Assembly (NCBI GenBank): GCA_017938145.1
Contig: JAGBCB010000010.1
Coordinates: 100,063 to 164,062, forward strand
DNA from: Lachnospiraceae bacterium
GTDB lineage: Bacteria; Bacillota; Clostridia; Lachnospirales; Lachnospiraceae
Length of the DNA stretch: 64,000 nucleotides
Reading direction: 5' to 3'
The notes beneath the pieces are model-generated. The model was not told where the DNA came from, did no database searches, and worked only from the letters and a program-made list of their open reading frames with translations. How positions within the stretch are numbered: the first letter of the stretch is position 1; each line of letters begins with the position of its first letter. This document shows, piece after piece, positions 36,723 through 45,038 of the stretch. A program made the position numbers and the translations under genes.

Positions 36723-37466
36723 ATGAAGGAACAAGAAAATGATTATACAAAGGATAAATGGTTGTCTGTAAAACAGATGCTGGTCATACTTGGGGTGCTT
36801 GCCCTGCTTGCCGCCGGCATATGGGGATACAATTCTTTCCGTTTAAAAGAAATTACGGTAGAAGGCCTGTCTAGGTATACAAAAGATGAGTTTTTAAACA
36901 AACTGGAGTCTGATATTTTATTTGGACTAACGCCGGTGTATTGCCTGCAGGATTCTTTGACGCAGAAAAATATACCCTTTGTAGAAAAATATGAAATCGA
37001 GTATATCGACCGTCATACTGCCAGAATTGTGGTACATGAAAAACGCGTCACCGGATGTGTTATTGTCATGGGCCGTTATATGTTTTTTGATAAAGACGGT
37101 ATTGTGGTAGAATCAGCAGATTCCTTATTGGAAGGCGTTCCGGTTATTACCGGTTTGAAATTTGACGAAATTGTATTATACAAAAAATTGAATGTGCAAA
37201 AGCAAAGTTTGTTTGATACCATTCTGGAATTAACCAGACTGGCGGAACAGAAAAACATCATCACCAATGAGATTTCTTTTGACCCTAATTATGCAGTTAC
37301 TTTGTATTTGGATGATATTACCGTATTGCTTGGAAAACGGACAAGCTATGATGAACAAATCAATGCTTTGAGTGGGATTTTAGAGTCACTGCAGGGCAGA
37401 ACCGGCATTATAGATATGCAAAATTATTCCAAGGAAAACGGAGAAGTTATACTAAAGGAGCAATGA
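36723..37466 (+). CDS. divIB: Cell division protein DivIB/FtsQ
   Basis: 247 aa, bitopic divisome protein. It has a short charged cytoplasmic segment, a membrane helix at ~19-39, and a POTRA domain beginning at LKEITVEGLSRYTKDE, followed by the beta domain. ATG 36723 gives a normal N-terminus; the frame is open back to 36660 but that overlaps ftsW. The ribosome site is poor, so translation may depend on coupling to ftsW, which ends 10 bases upstream. Confidence 0.9.
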   Translation: MKEQENDYTKDKWLSVKQMLVILGVLALLAAGIWGYNSFRLKEITVEGLSRYTKDEFLNKLESDILFGLTPVYCLQDSLTQKNIPFVEKYEIEYIDRHTARIVVHEKRVTGCVIVMGRYMFFDKDGIVVESADSLLEGVPVITGLKFDEIVLYKKLNVQKQSLFDTILELTRLAEQKNIITNEISFDPNYAVTLYLDDITVLLGKRTSYDEQINALSGILESLQGRTGIIDMQNYSKENGEVILKEQ

Positions 37467-37521
37467 AATTCTGATTTATAGAAAAATATACGTAAAAAAT
37501 GAAAAAAATCAAAAAATGTGC

Positions 37522-37550
37522 TTGATTAATACCGCATTTGCAAGTATTAT
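37522..37550 (+). promoter_or_regulatory. Candidate sigma-A promoter of ftsZ
   Basis: TTGATT (37522-37527), a 17-base spacer and TATTAT (37545-37550) in the 189-base gap before ftsZ. A second -10-like TATAAT at 37621-37626 lacks a good -35. The gap holds no gene. Confidence 0.5.
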
Positions 37551-37655
37551 ATAGTATAGATATATTGGAGGAAGTGTAAATACACACAACATATTGTGAG
37601 TTTTAGTGATTGAGACAGAATATAATCGATTTATAGATAAAAGGAGGATAAATCC

Positions 37656-38939
37656 GTGGGCAGTAATATGATTGAAATTAGCAAAGGCGAACCGGATGTA
37701 GCAGCAAGAATCTTAGTTGTAGGTGTCGGCGGCGGCGGTAATAATGCTGTAGACAGAATGATTACTTCCGGTGTTACAGGTGTAGAATTTGTATGTATTA
37801 ATACAGATAAGCAGCAGTTAAGAAATTGTAAGGCAGAACAGTGCATCCAGATTGGTGAAAAGCTTACCAGAGGTCTTGGTGCAGGTGCCGATCCTGAAAA
37901 GGGTGAAAAAGCTGCAGAAGAAAACAAGGACGAGCTGGCAGAAGTTGTCCGCGATTATGATATGGTTATTATCACCTGTGGTATGGGTGGCGGTACCGGT
38001 ACCGGTGCAGCTCCTGTAGTTGCCCAGCTTGCAAAAGAAATGGGTATCCTCACGGTAGGTTTTGTAACAAAGCCATTTAAGTTTGAAGGTAAAAAGCGTA
38101 TGCAGTTTGCGATGGACGGCATTGAACGTCTCCGTCACAATGTAGATACATTAATTGTTATTCCTAACGACAAGCTTCTTGGTCTCATGGACAGAAGAGC
38201 TTCCATGGCTGATGCTTTCGCACGTACTGACGAAGTGCTCATGCAGAGCGTACAGGGTATTACCGACCTTATTAACAAGAAGGGTCAGATGAACCTTGAC
38301 TTTGCAGACGTTCAGACTGTCATGAGAGATAAGGGTATTGCCCATATTGGTATGGGTACCGCAACCGGTGAAGACCGTTGTATGGCTGCTGTTCAGCAGG
38401 CAATCCAGAGCCCATTACTCGAAACTACCATCGACGGTGCTGACGGCATGATTATCAACTTCTCCGGTGATGTTGCATTCTTAGAAGCAACAGAAGCTGC
38501 AACCTATGTTCAGGAACTGGTTGGTGAAGACGCAAATATCATCTTTGGTTGTATTGAAGACTTAAGCATTCCGGAATCTGTAACCGTAACTATTATCGCA
38601 ACAGGTATGGAAGCGTATGCAAAGCAGGTAGAAGCTGAAATGAATAACCGCAGAGCCGGTGTACTTCCAAGCTATACCAGCAGTACTGTTCGTAACGGTG
38701 GTGTGGCAGATCAGTTTGATTTCAACTTAAAAGACGGCAGAAAGTCCATTTCCAGCTACATTGGTACAGGTTATACAAAGCCGGCTGGTCAGACAGAGCG
38801 TCCATTAACCGGAAGCTATACACCAATGAGAGAGTTCCGTGAAACAGCTGCTGCTTCCGAAACCAACGAGGTTAAGGATTTAGGTAAGAATAAAATTAAT
38901 ATTCCAAGCTTTTTAACAGATAAAAAGAGCAAGGAATAA
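37656..38939 (+). CDS. ftsZ: Cell division tubulin homologue FtsZ
   Basis: GTPase that polymerises into the Z ring. It has the tubulin signature [10 protein letters not shown], the N-terminal [13 protein letters not shown], the T7 loop NLDFADVQ with catalytic Asp, and a variable linker. The C-terminal conserved peptide ([14 protein letters not shown]) is the docking site for partners. 427 aa. GTG 37656 is 8 bases after AAGGAGG (37641-37647); ATG 37668 is possible but too far. ftsA is not adjacent, so membrane anchoring may rely on SepF or an ftsA elsewhere. Confidence 0.97.
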   Translation: MGSNMIEISKGEPDVAARILVVGVGGGGNNAVDRMITSGVTGVEFVCINTDKQQLRNCKAEQCIQIGEKLTRGLGAGADPEKGEKAAEENKDELAEVVRDYDMVIITCGMGGGTGTGAAPVVAQLAKEMGILTVGFVTKPFKFEGKKRMQFAMDGIERLRHNVDTLIVIPNDKLLGLMDRRASMADAFARTDEVLMQSVQGITDLINKKGQMNLDFADVQTVMRDKGIAHIGMGTATGEDRCMAAVQQAIQSPLLETTIDGADGMIINFSGDVAFLEATEAATYVQELVGEDANIIFGCIEDLSIPESVTVTIIATGMEAYAKQVEAEMNNRRAGVLPSYTSSTVRNGGVADQFDFNLKDGRKSISSYIGTGYTKPAGQTERPLTGSYTPMREFRETAAASETNEVKDLGKNKINIPSFLTDKKSKE

Positions 38940-38960
38940 CTCTTAAATAATATTAGTTTA

Positions 38961-38996
38961 ATGGCATGCAAAGAAGGTTTGCATGCCATTTTTTTG
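38961..38996 (+). terminator. Rho-independent terminator after ftsZ
   Basis: A perfect 12-bp stem (38961-38972 with 38978-38989, core GGCATGC) and a 5-base loop are followed by a T7 tract. Confidence 0.94.
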
Positions 38997-39035
38997 TCGC
39001 TTTTTTACAAGTAATAAACTTGCATTTTCTCATGT

Positions 39036-39069
39036 TTTGACAAAAAATACGTAGAGGCAGATTTATACT
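39036..39069 (+). promoter_or_regulatory. spoIIG-type promoter with a long spacer and a Spo0A-box match
   Basis: TTGACA (39037-39042) and TATACT (39064-39069) are separated by 21 bases. In Bacillus the spoIIG promoter has sigma-A elements with a similarly over-long spacing that need Spo0A-P. TTTGACA (39036-39042) is one mismatch from the inverted Spo0A box (TTCGACA) and overlaps the -35. A weaker TGTCGCT lies at 38995-39001. Spo0A control is inferred. Confidence 0.5.
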
Positions 39070-39086
39070 GGATACAGGAGGTGACC

Positions 39087-39890
39087 ATGGACTGTATTCT
39101 TTATATAGATCTGTTTTTTTTATGGAATTTTTGGATGAATGCTTTGGTTCTTCTTTTAGTGCGACAAATAACAAAGACATACCGGACAATACAGTGTTTT
39201 ATTTCAGCGGTTTTAGGCGCTGTAGGGGCATGTTTTGGGTTGGTTTTGTATGCATGTTTTGAAAAGGCATCTTTATTGATTTTAACGGAAAGTATAGTGA
39301 TACTTTTTATGAATATTTTGTCGTTTGGACGAAAAAATCTGCTGTGGCATTTATTGTTGTTTTTGATGGCAGGAGCAATAACCGCCGGAATTTTCTTGTA
39401 TTTAGTATCCTTTTTGGGTGTTGGTGTAGATGCATTATCAGTCGGCATAGTTTCTGCTGTTGCTGCAGTATTTTGTTTTTTACTGGAAAAGAAAAGCAGA
39501 ATTCGTTGGAAGGAAGAACATATGAAAGCAAAAACAGTATTGGAGTTCGGAGACAGAAAGTTGTTTGCAACTGCACTGATAGATACCGGAAACAAACTAT
39601 ATGATCCGATTTTTCATAAGCCGGTAATTTTGGTAGACGAAAAAATGCTTGGAGAAATGATTGTTTTATGTAAGGAAAATCATCCGGAAAAACTACATTT
39701 CATTCCATTTCACAGTGTAGGACAGGAAAATGGATTATTAGAGGGAGTTACCTTCGACTGCGTAAAAATAAAATGGCAGGAGAAACAGTTAACGTATTAC
39801 GATGTCATTGCTGCGGCTACAAAAGAAAGTTTATATAAAGGAAAAGAATATCAGGTAATCTTTCATTGCGGATTATTACAGGAAGGGTAG
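39087..39890 (+). CDS. spoIIGA: Sporulation sigma-E factor processing peptidase SpoIIGA
   Basis: Membrane-embedded aspartic protease of the mother cell that cleaves pro-SigE after a signal from SpoIIR. The N-terminal half holds about five hydrophobic helices. The C-terminal half has the catalytic Asp motif ALIDTGNKLYDP. 267 aa. ATG 39087 follows CAGGAGG; the GTG at 39081 lies in that site. It ends 9 bases before sigE, its substrate. Confidence 0.95.
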   Translation: MDCILYIDLFFLWNFWMNALVLLLVRQITKTYRTIQCFISAVLGAVGACFGLVLYACFEKASLLILTESIVILFMNILSFGRKNLLWHLLLFLMAGAITAGIFLYLVSFLGVGVDALSVGIVSAVAAVFCFLLEKKSRIRWKEEHMKAKTVLEFGDRKLFATALIDTGNKLYDPIFHKPVILVDEKMLGEMIVLCKENHPEKLHFIPFHSVGQENGLLEGVTFDCVKIKWQEKQLTYYDVIAAATKESLYKGKEYQVIFHCGLLQEG

Positions 39891-39899
39891 GGGAAAACA

Positions 39900-40640
39900 A
39901 TGTTGATTAAAATTTCGGTACAAGGAAAAATGATGTTTCGTATGGTAACCAGTATCCGGGAGCTTTTGTTTGGAAAGCGGGGAGAGATTCATTATATCGG
40001 AGGTGCAGAAGTGCTTCCGCCACCACTGGAAGCAGAGGAAGAGGCCAGAATGTTAGAACTTCTGGAAACGGAAGAACGGGAAAAAGCAAGGTCTACGCTT
40101 GTAGAACGGAATTTGCGACTGGTAGTTTACATAGCAAAAAAGTTTGACAATACGGGAATCAGTGTAGAAGATTTAATTTCCATCGGTACTATCGGTCTTA
40201 TTAAGGCAATTAATACATTTAATACGGGAAAAAACATAAAGCTTGCTACTTATGCCTCCCGTTGTATTGAAAACGAAATCTTAATGTATCTTCGGAAAAA
40301 TAACAAGGTGAAGCTGGAAGTTTCCATTGATGAACCCTTAAATGTGGATTGGGACGGAAATGAGCTTTTGCTTTCTGATATTCTCGGAACAGAGGAAGAT
40401 TGCGTGTATAAAAATATGGAGGATGAAGCGAACCGTCAGATGCTGAAGGCTGCTATGAAGAATTTATCTGCCAGGGAAAAAGTCATTATTGACTTGCGAT
40501 TTGGACTAAACAGCCGTGACGGAAAGGAAAAAACACAGAAAGAGGTTGCAGATATGTTAGGTATTTCCCAATCATATATTTCGCGTTTGGAAAAGAAAAT
40601 AATGAAGCGCCTGAAAACAGAAATTTTAAAGTTTGGATGA
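39900..40640 (+). CDS. sigE: RNA polymerase sporulation sigma factor SigE (pro-form)
   Basis: First mother-cell sigma factor. 246 aa with a pro-sequence of about 30 residues ending near HYIGG, the usual cleavage zone. Region 2 ([38 protein letters not shown]) and region 4 ([19 protein letters not shown]) follow. It is nearly colinear with Bacillus SigE. The start follows AGGGGAAAA. It is made with SpoIIGA from one transcript and stays inactive until cleaved. Confidence 0.97.
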   Translation: MLIKISVQGKMMFRMVTSIRELLFGKRGEIHYIGGAEVLPPPLEAEEEARMLELLETEEREKARSTLVERNLRLVVYIAKKFDNTGISVEDLISIGTIGLIKAINTFNTGKNIKLATYASRCIENEILMYLRKNNKVKLEVSIDEPLNVDWDGNELLLSDILGTEEDCVYKNMEDEANRQMLKAAMKNLSAREKVIIDLRFGLNSRDGKEKTQKEVADMLGISQSYISRLEKKIMKRLKTEILKFG

Positions 40641-40650
40641 TGGTATTTTA

Positions 40651-40679
40651 TGAATAAATTTCTTCTTTATGGCAAATGA
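40651..40679 (+). promoter_or_regulatory. Possible sporulation-sigma promoter of sigG
   Basis: TGAATA (40651-40656) and CAAATGA (40673-40679), 16 bases apart, loosely resemble the sigma-F/G elements (GHATR and CATWHTA). The 73-base gap has no terminator, so sigG is also reachable from the spoIIG promoter. Weak match. Confidence 0.2.
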
Positions 40680-40713
40680 TTAACTGTGTAGAGTTTACAG
40701 GAGGTTATTTGCT

Positions 40714-41490
40714 ATGGCTGGGTATAGAGTAGAGATTTGCGGAGTAAATACAGCAAAGCTTCCGCTGCTTGCAGGAGAAGAAAAAGAAGAACTGATTCGT
40801 AAGATAAAAGAAGGAGATATACAGGCAAGAGAAACTTATATTAAAGGGAATTTGCGACTGGTATTAAGTATTATCCAGCGGTTTTCCTCCAGTAATGAAA
40901 ATGTGGACGATTTGTTTCAGATAGGCTGTATTGGTCTGATGAAAGCCATTGATAATTTTGACATTAGTCAGGGAGTAAAATTTTCAACCTATGCAGTACC
41001 GATGATTATCGGGGAAATCAGACGGTATCTACGTGATAATAATTCCATCCGTGTCAGCCGTTCCCTTAGAGATATTGCTTACAAGGCAATTTATGCCAGA
41101 GATATGCTGCAAAAAAATATGGACAGGGAACCTACCATTGAGGAAATAGCAAAAGAATCCGGTCTCCCGAGAGAGGATATTTTAAATGCACTGGATGCGA
41201 TTCAGGCGCCAATGTCTTTGTATGAGCCGGTGTATTCCGATTCCGGTGACACCTTGTTTTTGATGGACCAGGTTAGTGACAAGAAAAACAGGGAAGAAAA
41301 TTGGATTGAAGATTTAGCAATTAAGGAAGCAATGGAAAAATTAAGTCCAAGAGAACAAAATATTATTGAACTTCGATTTTTTGAAGGGAAAACACAGATG
41401 GAAGTAGCGGATGAAATTCATATTTCCCAGGCACAGGTGTCAAGATTAGAGAAAACAGCGTTAAAGAATATGCGAAATCACCTAAAATAA
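40714..41490 (+). CDS. sigG: RNA polymerase sporulation sigma factor SigG
   Basis: Late forespore sigma factor. 258 aa with the diagnostic N-terminus YRVEICGVNTAKLP. Region 2 is GNLRLVLSIIQRF, DDLFQIGCIGLMKAIDNFD and FSTYAVPMIIGEIRRYLRDN, and region 4 is ISQAQVSRLEKTALK. CAGGAGG precedes ATG 40714. The order spoIIGA-sigE-sigG is conserved in spore formers. The hairpin repeat at 41490 begins at its stop codon. Confidence 0.97.
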   Translation: MAGYRVEICGVNTAKLPLLAGEEKEELIRKIKEGDIQARETYIKGNLRLVLSIIQRFSSSNENVDDLFQIGCIGLMKAIDNFDISQGVKFSTYAVPMIIGEIRRYLRDNNSIRVSRSLRDIAYKAIYARDMLQKNMDREPTIEEIAKESGLPREDILNALDAIQAPMSLYEPVYSDSGDTLFLMDQVSDKKNREENWIEDLAIKEAMEKLSPREQNIIELRFFEGKTQMEVADEIHISQAQVSRLEKTALKNMRNHLK

Positions 41491-41542
41491 AAATACATCC
41501 TCAGAACCCGCTCATCACTAACGGTTCTTGAGGATGTATTTT
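41490..41542 (+). repeat. Conserved-loop hairpin, copy A (after sigG)
   Basis: The outer stem is 14 bp (41490-41503 with 41529-41542, T bulge at 41528). The inner stem is GAACC/GGTTC (41504-41508, 41523-41527). The 14-nt loop CGCTCATCACTAAC (41509-41522) matches the loops at 43923-43936 and, inverted, 44922-44935. The stem overlaps the sigG stop codon, and the T-rich 3' arm runs into TTTATTTAAAA, so it can also act as a terminator. Confidence 0.8.
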
Positions 41543-41619
41543 ATTTAAAATTTATAGATGAAAAAGACAAGTTTATGGTATAATAAATTTATATGATACT
41601 TTAAGGAGGAAGCAAAACT

Positions 41620-43878
41620 ATGAGAAATATCATCAACCTGAATGAAAACTGGAAATTCATTCAGAAAAATGTGGGTTTACCAAGTGTTTATCCAACCGAC
41701 TGGGAATCGGTGGACTTACCTCATACTTGGAATGCAGTGGACGGAAATGACGGAAACGGCAGTTATGATAGGGGCAATTATTGGTATGCAAAGTCTTTTG
41801 AAACTCCAAAGCAGCCGTTGGCGGGAGGCAGAACTTTTGTAGAAATTTTAGCCGCAAATTCCGAAGCAACGGTTTATATCAATGGAACCAAGGTTTGCTA
41901 CCATGAAGGCGGTTACTCCACCTTCCGTGCGGATATTACCGAGTACTGTAAAGAAGAAGGCGAAAACCTTTTAGTGGTGGAGTGCAGCAATATCGCTAAC
42001 GATTACGTATATCCGCAGAATGCAGACTTTACTTTCTATGGCGGTTTGTATCGTGGTGTAAATTTAATCAGCGTACCAAACGTCCATTTTGATTTGGAAT
42101 ATTACGGCGGCCCGGGCATTATGGTAACTCCAAAGCCTACCGACTGTGGCGGCGCTACCTTTGAAATTGAAGCATTTGTAAAGAATGCGGATGAAAACTT
42201 TACGGTGCAGTACAGCATTTTTGATGAAGAGGGCAATGAGGTTGGTTATGCGGTTCGTCCGGCAGATACAGCAAAGACCACCATTTTTGTTCCGGATATC
42301 AATCTTTGGAATCTGGATGCACCTTACCTTTATACGGTAATTGCAGAGCTTCAGAGAAGAAATGAAACTTACGATGATATCGAAGTAAACGTGGGTGTCC
42401 GCAGCTTCTCTTGCGATCCTCAGAAGGGATTTATCATCAATGGTGTGGAGACTCCTCTTCGTGGTGTTTCCCGTCATCAGGATATGGTGTACCGTGGCAA
42501 CGCGTTAGATGCGGACGACCATTATGCAGATGCGCTGCTTATTAAGGAGCTGGGTGCTAATACCATTCGTTTGGCACATTATCAGCATTCCCAGGATTTT
42601 TATGATGCCTGCGACTTATTAGGTTTTGCTGTTTGGGCAGAAATTCCGTTTATTTCTGTTATGAGCAAGAATCCGAAGGCTCATCAGAACTGCATCGAAC
42701 AGATGAAGGAGCTGGTTATCCAGAATTACAACCATCCATCCATTATGTTCTGGGGTATTTCCAACGAAATTCTCATCGGAGGTATTTCCGAGCAGTTAGT
42801 GGAAAATCACAAGGAATTAAATGCTTTGGTGAAGGAGCTTGACCCAACACGTCTTACCACCATCGCACACGTTACTATGACTCCGGTGGATGGTCCGATG
42901 CACTATATTACCGATACCGAAAGCTACAACCATTACTTTGGCTGGTATATGGGCAAGATGGAAGATAACGGTCCATGGCTGGATAACTTCCACGAAAAGC
43001 ATCCGGACATCTGCCTCGGCGTTTCCGAGTACGGTTGTGAAGGTATTATCACTTATCATGGTTCTAATCCAAAGTGTAAGGACTACAGCGAGGATTATCA
43101 GGCATTGTATCATGAGCACATGGCAAAGGTTCTTGATGAAAGACCTTGGATTTGGTCCAGCCATGTTTGGAATATGTTTGACTTCGGCTGTGCAGCCCGA
43201 AATGAAGGTGGAGTAGCAGGCCGTAACAATAAGGGTCTTGTGACTATGGACAGAAAGACCAAGAAGGACAGCTACTACATTTACAAGGCTTATTGGAATG
43301 CAGAACCAATGGTTCATCTTTGCGGTAAGCGTTATGCGCAGCGTGCCGGTGAAACTACGGAAATTAAGGTTTATACAAACCAGGATTCCGTTACTCTTTA
43401 CATGAACCGTGAAAAAGTAGGAGAGACTACACCTGTAGACCATATTGCAAAGTTCAGTGTTTCCTTGGCAGACGGTTTCAATATTTTCCTGGCAGTGGCC
43501 GGAGAATGTAAGGATACCATGACCATCGAAAAGGTGGCAGAGGAACCTGCAATCTACACACTTCCGGTGGAAGATAACGGTCAGGAGGGCGCAGCTAACT
43601 GGTTTACTACAGAGGGCAGTCTTGACTTAGATGCTCCTATGGAATTCCCGGAGGGCAAGTTAAGTATTAAGAATACTCTTGGTGAAGTAGCAAAGAACCC
43701 GGATGCCCTGGCATTCTTCTGCCAGTTATCCGGCAGAGAAATGGGCCCTGGCATGCCGATGTGGGAAATGATTTCCAATATGTCCGTAGAGATGATGATG
43801 GGCATGGCTGGAAATATTCCGGAAGGTGCTATGGCAATGATAAACAAGAAATTAAATGCATTTGATTTGGTGAAGTAA
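41620..43878 (+). CDS. Glycoside hydrolase family 2 (beta-galactosidase-like)
   Basis: 752 aa, no signal peptide, so probably cytoplasmic. The N-terminal jelly-roll sugar-binding domain begins NLNENWKFI...DLPHTWNA. An Ig-like domain follows, then the TIM-barrel with the acid/base Glu in FWGISNEI (~384) and the nucleophile Glu in GVSEYGCEG (~470). The ~100-residue C-terminus is Met-rich and helical (SNMSVEMMMGMAG). Beta-galactosidase is the best guess; beta-glucuronidase or another GH2 activity is possible. A TATAAT at 41579-41584 lacks a clear -35, and AAGGAGG precedes the ATG. No sugar transporter or regulator is adjacent. Confidence 0.88.
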   Translation: MRNIINLNENWKFIQKNVGLPSVYPTDWESVDLPHTWNAVDGNDGNGSYDRGNYWYAKSFETPKQPLAGGRTFVEILAANSEATVYINGTKVCYHEGGYSTFRADITEYCKEEGENLLVVECSNIANDYVYPQNADFTFYGGLYRGVNLISVPNVHFDLEYYGGPGIMVTPKPTDCGGATFEIEAFVKNADENFTVQYSIFDEEGNEVGYAVRPADTAKTTIFVPDINLWNLDAPYLYTVIAELQRRNETYDDIEVNVGVRSFSCDPQKGFIINGVETPLRGVSRHQDMVYRGNALDADDHYADALLIKELGANTIRLAHYQHSQDFYDACDLLGFAVWAEIPFISVMSKNPKAHQNCIEQMKELVIQNYNHPSIMFWGISNEILIGGISEQLVENHKELNALVKELDPTRLTTIAHVTMTPVDGPMHYITDTESYNHYFGWYMGKMEDNGPWLDNFHEKHPDICLGVSEYGCEGIITYHGSNPKCKDYSEDYQALYHEHMAKVLDERPWIWSSHVWNMFDFGCAARNEGGVAGRNNKGLVTMDRKTKKDSYYIYKAYWNAEPMVHLCGKRYAQRAGETTEIKVYTNQDSVTLYMNREKVGETTPVDHIAKFSVSLADGFNIFLAVAGECKDTMTIEKVAEEPAIYTLPVEDNGQEGAANWFTTEGSLDLDAPMEFPEGKLSIKNTLGEVAKNPDALAFFCQLSGREMGPGMPMWEMISNMSVEMMMGMAGNIPEGAMAMINKKLNAFDLVK

Positions 43879-43890
43879 ATTAATTTTATT

Positions 43891-43970
43891 AAATCCAATA
43901 CAAAAAATAGACCTTAGAAACCCGCTCGCCGCTGATGGTTTCCTGCGGTCTATTTTTTGTATTTGGATTT
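43891..43970 (+). repeat. Conserved-loop hairpin, copy B (after the GH2 gene)
   Basis: The outer arms 43891-43913 and 43947-43970 pair over 23 bp with a single-base bulge. There is an internal loop TTA/CTGC and a GAAACC/GGTTTC inner stem. The 14-nt loop CGCTCGCCGCTGAT (43923-43936) differs from copy A only by transitions. It begins 12 bases after the GH2 stop. The stem sequence is unrelated to copies A and C. Confidence 0.8.
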
Positions 43971-44018
43971 AGCCAAAGTTATCTATATCACCAAATCAGA
44001 TGAATTTTAATAAATTGT

Positions 44019-44031
44019 TGAAACGGTTTCA
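44019..44031. promoter_or_regulatory. Short dyad resembling a LacI-family operator
   Basis: TGAAACGGTTTCA is a perfect 6-bp inverted repeat around one G, similar to LacI/GalR-type sites (TGAAAC..GTTTCA). It lies in the 211-base gap between the GH2 gene and the possibly truncated gene. No regulator gene is near, and no convincing promoter can be aligned with it. Confidence 0.25.
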
Positions 44032-44089
44032 TGCAGTCTTGCGTCTTATAGATGAAAAATGAAAAATAACCGATTATCCTGCTGCAATT

Positions 44090-44782
44090 ATGGTGCACGG
44101 AAAAATATATTACTTGTCAGTGGAGGAAAGCCCGGGTGAAGTAGACGAGAGTGCAATCCTTGGCTATACAGAATCCTATACTGATACTTTTCCCAAGAAG
44201 CATGGTGAAACCAACTTTAACCGGGAACTTGGTATGCCGTATGCCAGGGTAGAAGGCGGAATGGCCGTTCTTTATGACAACGAATGGCGGTTGTGCTATC
44301 CAAAGGAGAAAGCAATTCAGCAGAAACAGACGGTGTTTTTGCCGGAAAACATGCCGGAAGACTTTGAAATTTCCCTTACCTGGGGCTGTTACGGTATCAG
44401 TTCTTATGACAGCAAGACAGGAATGCTTGTTAAAACTACCGATGCAACCCATCCAACGGATTATGTTGCTTGTTACGAGTTATCGGTAGAGGAAAAACAG
44501 CAAATTTATGAGATTATCAGAACATTGAATCCTGAGGATTATCCGGATGTCTATGACCCGCAGGAAGGAGAATGTATGTCAGAACCATCCATGACGCTTG
44601 TTTTAACAGTTAAATCCAATGGAACAGAAAAAGCAATTAGCGCAAAGGATATTGCCTATGACTTTACTGCTAAGAATAAAAAAGGGCAGGCATTTCTAAC
44701 CGCTTGTGATAAAATAAAAACTTTATTAATTGAAACTGAAGAATGGAAAGCATTACCGGACTATGAGTTTAAATATGAATAG
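44090..44782 (+). CDS. Hypothetical protein, probably 5'-truncated remnant
   Basis: 230 aa that I cannot assign to a family. No signal peptide and no ribosome site precede ATG 44090. The frame is open upstream only to a TGA at 44060-44062, and the codons between read DYPAAI before MVHGKIYY. A start in mid-strand like this, directly after a protein-like stretch, suggests that an export signal and N-terminal region were lost. The rest is intact, with a beta-rich start and a helical end (FLTACDKIKTLLIETEEWK). In intact relatives such small domains tend to be surface lipoproteins; that is an impression only. Confidence 0.45.
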   Translation: MVHGKIYYLSVEESPGEVDESAILGYTESYTDTFPKKHGETNFNRELGMPYARVEGGMAVLYDNEWRLCYPKEKAIQQKQTVFLPENMPEDFEISLTWGCYGISSYDSKTGMLVKTTDATHPTDYVACYELSVEEKQQIYEIIRTLNPEDYPDVYDPQEGECMSEPSMTLVLTVKSNGTEKAISAKDIAYDFTAKNKKGQAFLTACDKIKTLLIETEEWKALPDYEFKYE

Positions 44783-44850
44783 CTCCATGTGGATAGCCCT
44801 GGACTTATGGCTCTTTTTAAGACTTTCCTGCACTTGTCACAACCTAACGC

Positions 44851-45008
44851 AACCCCTGTCTTTCTTTTTGGAAAAACAACTTAGATAAATCTTAGAGAAA
44901 CAGAACTACCCCGTACGAACCGTTAGCAATGAGCGGGTTCGCAGGGGTAGTTCTGTTTCTCTAAGATTTAAATAAATTATTCTTCCTCCAAAAAGAAAGA
45001 CAGGGGTT
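44851..45008 (-). repeat. Conserved-loop hairpin, copy C (nested, after the DUF4397 gene)
   Basis: The outer arms 44851-44872 and 44987-45008 pair perfectly over 22 bp. The inner arms 44886-44912 and 44944-44970 pair perfectly over 27 bp. The tip has a GTAC/GCA internal loop, GAACC/GGTTC, and a 14-nt loop which on the - strand reads CGCTCATTGCTAAC. It fills the 256-base gap between two convergent genes and could terminate both. The tip is in sense orientation for the - strand gene. Confidence 0.85.
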
Positions 45009-45013
45009 ATTTA

Positions 45014-45038
45014 GATTATCCTGCAGCGCAGGAAAATC
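45014..45038 (-). terminator. Small hairpin directly after the DUF4397 stop
   Basis: GATTATCCTGC (45014-45024) pairs with GCAGGAAAATC (45028-45038) with one mismatch and a 3-base loop, immediately 3' of the - strand stop codon. It lacks a T tract of its own; copy C follows it. Confidence 0.45.

Noticed and set aside
39101-39595. 164-codon open frame on the - strand
   Set aside because: It lies fully antisense to spoIIGA, which has a clear family match and ribosome site; its translation is low-complexity Lys/Asn/Ile.
42817-43443. 208-codon open frame on the - strand
   Set aside because: Antisense to the conserved catalytic part of the GH2 gene, with no ribosome site and no recognisable domain.
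44798-44825. Terminator after the gene ending at 44782
   Set aside because: AGCC/GGCT before a T5 tract gives a stem of only 4 bp; the large palindrome downstream is the better candidate.
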